Virus record (IMG/VR): IMGVR_UViG_3300034375_010007
Span: 17,490 to 81,489 of that record
DNA: 64,000 nt
From: a virus
Strand: one strand, 5' to 3'
Position numbers and translations under genes: made by a program. The notes below the pieces were generated by a model. That model was not told the origin of the DNA, made no database searches, and saw only the letters and a list, made by a program, of their open reading frames with translations. Positions 60,084 through 64,000 of this stretch are shown piece by piece. Positions within the stretch are counted from its first letter, which is position 1; each line of letters starts with the position of its first letter.

Positions 60084-60582
60084 GATTAAAGTCGGTGGAC
60101 CACAGGCAACCGTCGAGCTTCAAGCGCGCAAAGCCCTTGATGGTTCACTTCTTATTATGGATCACAACAAGATTGACATTGCCGTGATGCCAAAGCAAAT
60201 GAAAGTTGTGACCGTTCCAAAGACTAATACGTCTGAAGATGTCTATGCTTATCAGGACCGGCTACTAGAGCTTCTTGCCGATAAGGGTGTTATTGACCGT
60301 TCTTCCATTCAGGGCGGAAATGTTTTTCGCTCTCTGGAAGGTAAGTTACTTACTAATGATGATATCAATCCTCTGCAGGCTGCTACATTTGTAATCGCAG
60401 AGTTTATTGAGTACGAGGCAGAGCACGAAAGGATTGCCGACGAATACGAGAAGGAGTTGGAGGATATGTATACACGTCCATCCGACCGCGACTCCACCGA
60501 ATACGGCGAGGTTCCACAGTATGCCGAGAAGGGCTCTATGCGTCCTGGCTACTACTATTACCCACTACGCAACAGGTACTAG
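60076..60582 (+). CDS. Head-region hypothetical protein
   Basis: A 168-aa protein overlapping the previous gene by eight bases. The N-terminal half is beta-rich (IKIKVGGPQATVELQARKAL; SLLIMDHNKIDIAVMPKQMK) and the C-terminal half acidic and helical (EFIEYEAEHERIADEYEKEL), ending with a Tyr-rich tail (RPGYYYYPLRNRY). Function unknown; it lies within the portal-protease interval. Confidence 0.58.
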   Translation: MIKIKVGGPQATVELQARKALDGSLLIMDHNKIDIAVMPKQMKVVTVPKTNTSEDVYAYQDRLLELLADKGVIDRSSIQGGNVFRSLEGKLLTNDDINPLQAATFVIAEFIEYEAEHERIADEYEKELEDMYTRPSDRDSTEYGEVPQYAEKGSMRPGYYYYPLRNRY

Positions 60583-60585
60583 ATT

Positions 60586-61080
60586 ATGTCTGATATGAAA
60601 CTCATAATGGAAAACTGGCGACAGTTTAGCGAACAGGAAGGCGACCCGCAACAAGCCGAGCCAAAAGTTCAGACTGTTGGTCAGCTTCGCACATTGTTTA
60701 AAAATATGAAACTTAAAAAGGCTGGTGGTGCTGCAGCAAAGCGGCTTGCTAAATTTGGTCTTAGTTTCCTGGGGCCTGTTGGTGCGGTCCTTGATACAGC
60801 TTGGGACGCTGCTGACGATGGCTCTGAGATGGTTGGTGCCGTAAAGGCACTTTACGGAATGGATGATAAATACAAATCCAACACCGGACTCGATGCACTC
60901 AATGTTGATGACAACGTATCCAAAATTGTGGATGATCCTATCGAGGTAGCTTTCCTAAAATATTTTATCAAAAAGCTATCAGCTGCTGACGATTACACGC
61001 TTCTTTCGGACTATGATATGGAAAAGGAATTACAAGATTTTCTGGCTGCACGGTTCGATGGACATTCAGTAAAGAAATAG
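60586..61080 (+). CDS. Head-region protein with MKLI-x-EN N-terminal motif
   Basis: A 164-aa protein; ATG 60586 or 60595 may be used. It begins (M)SDMKLIMENWRQFSEQEGD, matching the start of the protein at 49868. It then has a basic stretch (KNMKLKKAGGAAAKRLAKFG), a hydrophobic Gly/Ala segment (LSFLGPVGAVLDTAWDAADD) and an acidic helical C-terminus. A possible internal head protein carrying a targeting or cleavable peptide. Confidence 0.58.
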   Translation: MSDMKLIMENWRQFSEQEGDPQQAEPKVQTVGQLRTLFKNMKLKKAGGAAAKRLAKFGLSFLGPVGAVLDTAWDAADDGSEMVGAVKALYGMDDKYKSNTGLDALNVDDNVSKIVDDPIEVAFLKYFIKKLSAADDYTLLSDYDMEKELQDFLAARFDGHSVKK

Positions 61081-61091
61081 CAGAGGCTTAC

Positions 61092-61409
61092 TTGGAACTA
61101 CTACATTTTATTCTTGCCGCTTATGGCATGACCTTCATTATTGTTCACGGACACATCTTCAATAAAATACGACCACCCTGCGCAGCTTGGGGTGGCTTCG
61201 GACGTTTATTTCACTGTTGTTTGTGTATGGGATTTTGGGTTGGAGTGTTTCTCTGGGGCATAAGTCCATATACAGAACTATTTAATTTTGATCGTACACT
61301 TGCAGATGCTTTTATTTGTGGGTGTATTAGCGCTGGAACATCATACATTTTAAGTATGATAGTAAATGATTACGGGATCAACTTGGTCCACAAAGGAGGT
61401 GAATCATGA
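61092..61409 (+). CDS. Multi-pass membrane protein with CxxCxGFWxG-like motif
   Basis: A 105-aa membrane protein starting at TTG 61092 (AGAGG upstream). It has about three hydrophobic helices: HFILAAYGMTFIIVHG, CMGFWVGVFLWGI and DAFICGCISAGTSYILSMIV. The motif HCCLCMGFWVGVF resembles the CxxCxGFWxG pattern of DUF1360-type membrane proteins. It contains eight or so cysteines. A membrane protein in the head block is unusual; role unknown. Confidence 0.6.
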   Translation: MELLHFILAAYGMTFIIVHGHIFNKIRPPCAAWGGFGRLFHCCLCMGFWVGVFLWGISPYTELFNFDRTLADAFICGCISAGTSYILSMIVNDYGINLVHKGGES

Positions 61410-61456
61410 AAAAGTGGCAAATCCAGCCTGTACGCCGCTGCTGCTCCGGTAGCTGA
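61406..61456 (+). CDS. Possible 16-aa leader peptide
   Basis: A frame MKKWQIQPVRRCCSGS whose ATG overlaps the upstream stop (ATGA) and which has the best ribosome-binding site in the window (AAGGAGGTGA, a full match to the 16S 3' end). It ends five bases before a stable hairpin (61461-61484) that precedes the protease gene. It looks like a leader peptide, but no regulatory mechanism is shown. Confidence 0.4.
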   Translation: MKKWQIQPVRRCCSGS

Positions 61457-61460
61457 ATTT

Positions 61461-61495
61461 ATGTGGGGGTGAAAGCCCCCACGTTAAATCTTTTT
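61461..61495 (+). terminator. Hairpin with trailing T run before protease gene
   Basis: GTGGGGG/CCCCCAC stem around a 6-base loop (61463-61482), extendable by two pairs to 9 bp (61461-61484), followed by TAAATC and five T. It resembles an attenuator or partial intrinsic terminator, or an RNA-processing site, between the leader-like peptide and the protease. Confidence 0.5.
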
Positions 61496-61507
61496 GAGAG
61501 GACGACG

Positions 61508-62107
61508 ATGGCTAAACTACTACGAGAATTTTATGAACTATGCGAAGGTGGCGTCTGCCAAGACCTTCTGACCGAATCTGAAAAGCAGTTTGTTCGCGAT
61601 GGCGGTATGATGCTAACAGGCAAACTACAAGAAGCTGAGGTCCAGAACGGAAACGGACGCGTATATCCTCGCCGTGTATTGGAAAGAGAAGTTAAGCGAT
61701 ACGCAAAGGTCGTTGAGGACCGTCGCGCTCTTGGCGAGTTGGATCATCCGGATTCTTCTATTATTAATTTAGCCAACGTGTCCCATATGATTACAGAGGT
61801 TTGGATGGATGGTGCCTCTGTGATGGGCAAATGCAAAGTTCTTGACACCCCATCCGGTCAGATTCTACGTGCCTTGGTAGACTCCGGAGTAAAGATTGGA
61901 ATCTCTTCCCGTGGTATGGGATCTGTAAGAGAGCAAAGAGGACAGACAATCGTAGAAGACGATTTCCAGTTGATTTGCTTTGACATTGTGTCCGAGCCTT
62001 CGACTCCAAATGCTTTCATGGCTTTGTCTGAAGGTAAACTAATGAATGAAGAAGTTCAAAAAAATAACAAGATTATAAATCTTATGAATGACATTATTGG
62101 AGATTAA
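61508..62107 (+). CDS. Prohead core protease, gp21-like
   Basis: The head-maturation serine protease (peptidase U9/S80 family), 199 aa from ATG 61508 with a GAGAGGA ribosome-binding site. A GTG at 61463 falls inside the hairpin and is unlikely. The fold's markers are present: NGNGRVYPRRVLEREVKRY (about residues 40-58), GELDHPDSS (catalytic His, about 79), and GISSRGMGSV (catalytic Ser, about 135), then the late DIVSEPSTPNAFM. It would cleave the scaffold and capsid N-termini during head maturation. Confidence 0.92.
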   Translation: MAKLLREFYELCEGGVCQDLLTESEKQFVRDGGMMLTGKLQEAEVQNGNGRVYPRRVLEREVKRYAKVVEDRRALGELDHPDSSIINLANVSHMITEVWMDGASVMGKCKVLDTPSGQILRALVDSGVKIGISSRGMGSVREQRGQTIVEDDFQLICFDIVSEPSTPNAFMALSEGKLMNEEVQKNNKIINLMNDIIGD

Positions 62108-62109
62108 AG

Positions 62110-62505
62110 ATGGAAATTTCAAAAGAAGAATTAGAAAAGATTATTAAAGAAGAAATTGACGTTGCTGTAGAGGAGGGTCTGTTCGATAGACTGTCAGCTA
62201 GAGCGAGAGGAACCGCAGCCAGTCTTGGTCAAAACATTAAAGCTACTCGCAAGCAGCTTGGTGGTAAATTAGCTGGTGGTAAAGACGAAGAACGTGGTAA
62301 ACAGCAGGCTAAATCAATGCGTGGGCAGGCTGCTGCAATGAAAAAAGCTAAGCAAACCGAGATCATTGTTGGCAACCATCTTAAAAGGCTGCAGAAAGAT
62401 TTAGATAAATTGGGACTTGGAGACCAGCAATCAGTAAGGTCTGCGCTAGGACAACTAGAAGCAGCCGTGAAGCAAGCTGCAGCAGGTAGAACTAGCGAGG
62501 AATAG
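62110..62505 (+). CDS. Basic helical head-region protein, possible core protein
   Basis: A 131-aa protein two bases after the protease. The N-terminus is an acidic/basic amphipathic helix (EISKEELEKIIKEEIDVAVE), followed by a strongly basic, Ala/Gly/Gln-rich part (RGTAASLGQNIKATRKQLGG) and a helical end. It sits at the place of T4's scaffold gene gp22. A scaffold or internal DNA-binding protein is possible. Confidence 0.55.
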   Translation: MEISKEELEKIIKEEIDVAVEEGLFDRLSARARGTAASLGQNIKATRKQLGGKLAGGKDEERGKQQAKSMRGQAAAMKKAKQTEIIVGNHLKRLQKDLDKLGLGDQQSVRSALGQLEAAVKQAAAGRTSEE

Positions 62506-62955
62506 ATGAAAAAGTCGGAGTTCAAAAAGCTAATCAAGCCCATTGTTCAAGAGTGCATCAAAGAGTCGCTTCTTGAAAATGGTTTAATTTCCGGCATTAT
62601 TGCCGAGGTTGTTAAGGGAATGTCTTCACAAACTATTGTCGAAGCAAAGGCACCACAACCAAAAGTAGATCCTGTTATGGAAAGAATGAAAGCAAACGCT
62701 TTCAACAAAGAACAATCCGGCAAACTAAAAGAACATAAGAAAAAGCTTATGGCTGCTATTGGCGGTTCGGCTTACAACGGCGTTGATTTGTTTGAAGGAA
62801 CAACACCAGCCCCAGCGCAGGCAGCCCCAACCTCACAGGCATCTCCAATGTCCGGGCAAAGCCCAAGCGATCCAGGCGTAGATATCTCTAGTCTCTTTGG
62901 AGCAGTAGGTAGAAACTGGAACGCTCATATGAACGAAATGAAAGAAAGAGAGTAA
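62506..62955 (+). CDS. Head-region protein, possible scaffold/core component
   Basis: A 149-aa protein directly abutting the previous gene. The N-terminal helix (KSEFKKLIKPIVQECIKESL) has a pattern similar to the previous protein's start (K-x-x-L-x-K-x-I-x-x-E-x-x-x-x-x-x-E). The middle is Lys-rich and the C-terminal part is low-complexity, Pro/Ala/Ser-rich (TTPAPAQAAPTSQASPMSGQ). Such composition is common in scaffold-like proteins. No homologue named. Confidence 0.55.
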   Translation: MKKSEFKKLIKPIVQECIKESLLENGLISGIIAEVVKGMSSQTIVEAKAPQPKVDPVMERMKANAFNKEQSGKLKEHKKKLMAAIGGSAYNGVDLFEGTTPAPAQAAPTSQASPMSGQSPSDPGVDISSLFGAVGRNWNAHMNEMKERE

Positions 62956-62959
62956 CAAA

Positions 62960-63181
62960 ATGGCTGTTAACCTTAAGGTAGTCAAGAGACACGGCGAGTC
63001 AGATGAGAAACTAATTCGTCGTTTTAACCGCAAGTGTAAAAAACAAAAGATTGTCCAAGAGTATAGAGAAAAAACTGATTACTATATCAAGCCGTCTATC
63101 ACAAAAAGATTGAAAAAACAGAAAGCAATTCGCGAACAGCAGAAGCAAATGCGAAAAGAACAAGAGAAATTGTTTAGGTAA
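62960..63181 (+). CDS. rpsU: Ribosomal protein bS21 homologue
   Basis: A 73-aa very basic protein resembling small-subunit ribosomal protein bS21. Matching segments in order: VVKRHGESDEKLIRRFNRKC (bS21: the E-x-x-x-x-ALRRFKR-x-C block), KKQKIVQEYREKTDYYIKPS (bS21: G-x-x-x-E-x-R-R-R-E-F-Y-E-K-P-x) and a Lys/Arg-rich helical tail (KRLKKQKAIREQQKQMRKEQ). Length and block order match. bS21 lies near the anti-Shine-Dalgarno end of 16S rRNA and helps initiation; phage copies are known (for example in a Pelagibacter myophage) and may bias host ribosomes toward phage mRNA. It sits among head genes. Confidence 0.78.
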   Translation: MAVNLKVVKRHGESDEKLIRRFNRKCKKQKIVQEYREKTDYYIKPSITKRLKKQKAIREQQKQMRKEQEKLFR

Positions 63182-63196
63182 TCTTAATTTAATTTA

Positions 63197-63204
63197 CTAT
63201 TTAA
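63197..63204 (+). promoter_or_regulatory. Candidate late-promoter motif CTATTTAA
   Basis: CTATTTAA in the 39-base gap before the gene at 63221; it ends 16 bases before the ATG and is followed by an ACGGAG ribosome-binding site. Fourth member of the motif set (3684, 24847, 45046). Confidence 0.4.
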
Positions 63205-63220
63205 TAACGGAGAATCATAA

Positions 63221-63619
63221 ATGACAACTTACAATTACAAACCAGGGCTAGGAAACGTTGGATCTTACCAAGCATCCGGCATTCCTTATGTTACATGCTC
63301 TTTAACAGTTCCGGCCAACAATGCTGCTGGAGGGGCTCTTAATGTTCAATTTCCGTCTGTAACAAGAGAGTTCACCGTTCGTAATGACGGTAGTCAGGAT
63401 ATTAGAGTTGGATTTTCTGCAGCCGGTGTTTCGGGTTCTGCCACAAACTTTTTTAGTCTTGCTGCTACTGGGTCTTTCTCTGCTCCCATGAAAGTAACTG
63501 ATTTATTTTTGATTTCTTCTGATACCTCGGCAGGCGAAGCAACTGTTATTGGCGTTCTTACAGGGATCGATAGACATCAAATAAATAATAACTGGTCAGG
63601 ATCTGCGGGCGTAGGCTAA
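63221..63619 (+). CDS. Virion protein, possible head decoration-type
   Basis: A 132-aa beta-rich protein (YVTCSLTVPANNAAGGALNV; REFTVRNDGSQDIRVGFSAA; EATVIGVLTGIDRHQINNNW) with no cysteine cluster or charged helices. Small beta-sandwich proteins of this kind are often head decoration or fibre proteins. It has its own candidate late promoter. The stop overlaps the next ATG (TAATG). Confidence 0.55.
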   Translation: MTTYNYKPGLGNVGSYQASGIPYVTCSLTVPANNAAGGALNVQFPSVTREFTVRNDGSQDIRVGFSAAGVSGSATNFFSLAATGSFSAPMKVTDLFLISSDTSAGEATVIGVLTGIDRHQINNNWSGSAGVG

Positions 63620-64000
63620 TGGGCAAGTTTGCCTTTGATCCAGATCTTGCTAGTGAAGCTGTTTCTTCTTTCGCAGCCAATGGATTTAGCTCAGACTTTT
63701 CAAAACCTTCCGATGATAGCGGTGGTGGTGGCGCCGATGCGTTTCTGACCGCCGTGCAGGCCATCTCCGGCCTGCTGTACATCTACCAGCCGCCGGATTC
63801 GGTGGGTTCGCTGTCGTCGGGCGACGACTCGATGGTGGACCGCCAGGAGACGGGGACGACGGGCACTGTCGGCACGTCGGCGGCTGATGCGTCGATCGTC
63901 AACTCGGGGTTCTCGACGGACTCGCTGTCGCGCGCACTCGTCCGCGACGCTGGCGCAGCTGCGAACGGCACGAACCCGGCACCGGCCGTCGGTGTTTCGG
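63619..64000 (+). CDS. Partial protein with abrupt GC-rich switch
   Basis: A reading frame open to the window edge (127 codons). The first 34 codons are in local phage style: 10 of 34 end in G or C and none of the serine codons is TCG. From 63736 the next 88 codons are quite different: 74 end in G or C and 12 serines use TCG. The switch follows a Gly-coding run (GGTGGTGGTGGCGCC). The frame is kept across the junction. The second part (FLTAVQAISGLLYIYQPPDS, then a Ser/Thr/Gly-rich stretch) matches no family I know. Either a recent in-frame acquisition or an assembly chimera. Confidence 0.5.
   Translation, partial: MGKFAFDPDLASEAVSSFAANGFSSDFSKPSDDSGGGGADAFLTAVQAISGLLYIYQPPDSVGSLSSGDDSMVDRQETGTTGTVGTSAADASIVNSGFSTDSLSRALVRDAGAAANGTNPAPAVGVS

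Noticed and set aside
63783-63971. Minus-strand 62-aa frame in the GC-rich end
   Set aside because: In GC-rich DNA, long antisense frames are expected; third-position pattern supports the + strand frame.

Overview
This window looks like part of the genome of a large tailed phage with a contractile tail (a T4-like myovirus), probably assembled from an environmental, likely marine, sample. The phage identity rests on a recognisable T4-type gene set: late sigma factor (gp55 type), baseplate wedge proteins (gp25 and gp6 types), RuvC-like resolvase, DNA primase, recombination nuclease (gp47/gp46 type), large terminase (gp17 type), portal (gp20 type) and prohead protease (gp21 type). Every convincing gene is on the + strand. 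Genes are tightly packed with ATGA/TAATG overlaps, and DNA composition is moderately AT-rich until the last ~280 bases. The major capsid, tail sheath and tail tube genes were not seen and presumably lie outside the window. A Gram-negative host is suggested, but not proven, by the lysis-like gene set and the nonulosonic-acid-like sugar genes.

Layout. 1-2600 is a translation-related region: a tmRNA cut by the window edge (tag ANDANYGLALAA), a SpoU/TrmH-type RNA methyltransferase, a class II aldolase, and five tRNA genes (Thr-UGU, Ala-UGC, Val-UAC, Pro-UGG, Ser-GGA) with encoded CCA ends. 2.6-6.7 kb holds nucleic-acid and nucleotide enzymes: an SNase-like nuclease, a cytidylyltransferase-fold enzyme, PIN-PhoH, a metallopeptidase and a Cas4/RecB-like nuclease. 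6.7-15.6 kb is a sugar cassette: three glycosyltransferases, GDP-mannose dehydratase, FkbM methyltransferase, a GPSL-motif protein, a NeuA-like CMP-sugar synthetase, an RraA-like protein, a NeuB-like synthase and a histidine phosphatase. It ends in a possible methyltransferase remnant. 15.7-17.7 kb has small genes and the late sigma factor. 17.7-48.4 kb is the baseplate/tail block, including a VanY-domain protein, a 1615-aa protein, gp25, gp6 and a 2834-aa LamG-domain protein. 48.4-53.7 kb is replication/recombination. 53.7-54.8 kb is a probable lysis group. 55.2-63.6 kb is packaging and head assembly, with an embedded bS21 ribosomal-protein homologue.

Main points for a second look: (1) the gp47 nuclease gene is split; its C-terminal half is fused in frame to gp46, and the gap holds a possible homing-endonuclease remnant; (2) the phage carries tmRNA, five tRNAs, an RNA methyltransferase and bS21 together; (3) the sugar cassette looks like a compact nonulosonic-acid-type pathway with an unusual RraA-like member; (4) at 50.2 kb a sigma70-like promoter is nested inside an intrinsic terminator; (5) the final gene switches abruptly, in frame, from AT-rich to strongly GC-rich coding, meaning either a recent domain acquisition or an assembly chimera; (6) a CTATTTA motif recurs 15-18 nt upstream of four gene starts and may be the late promoter.
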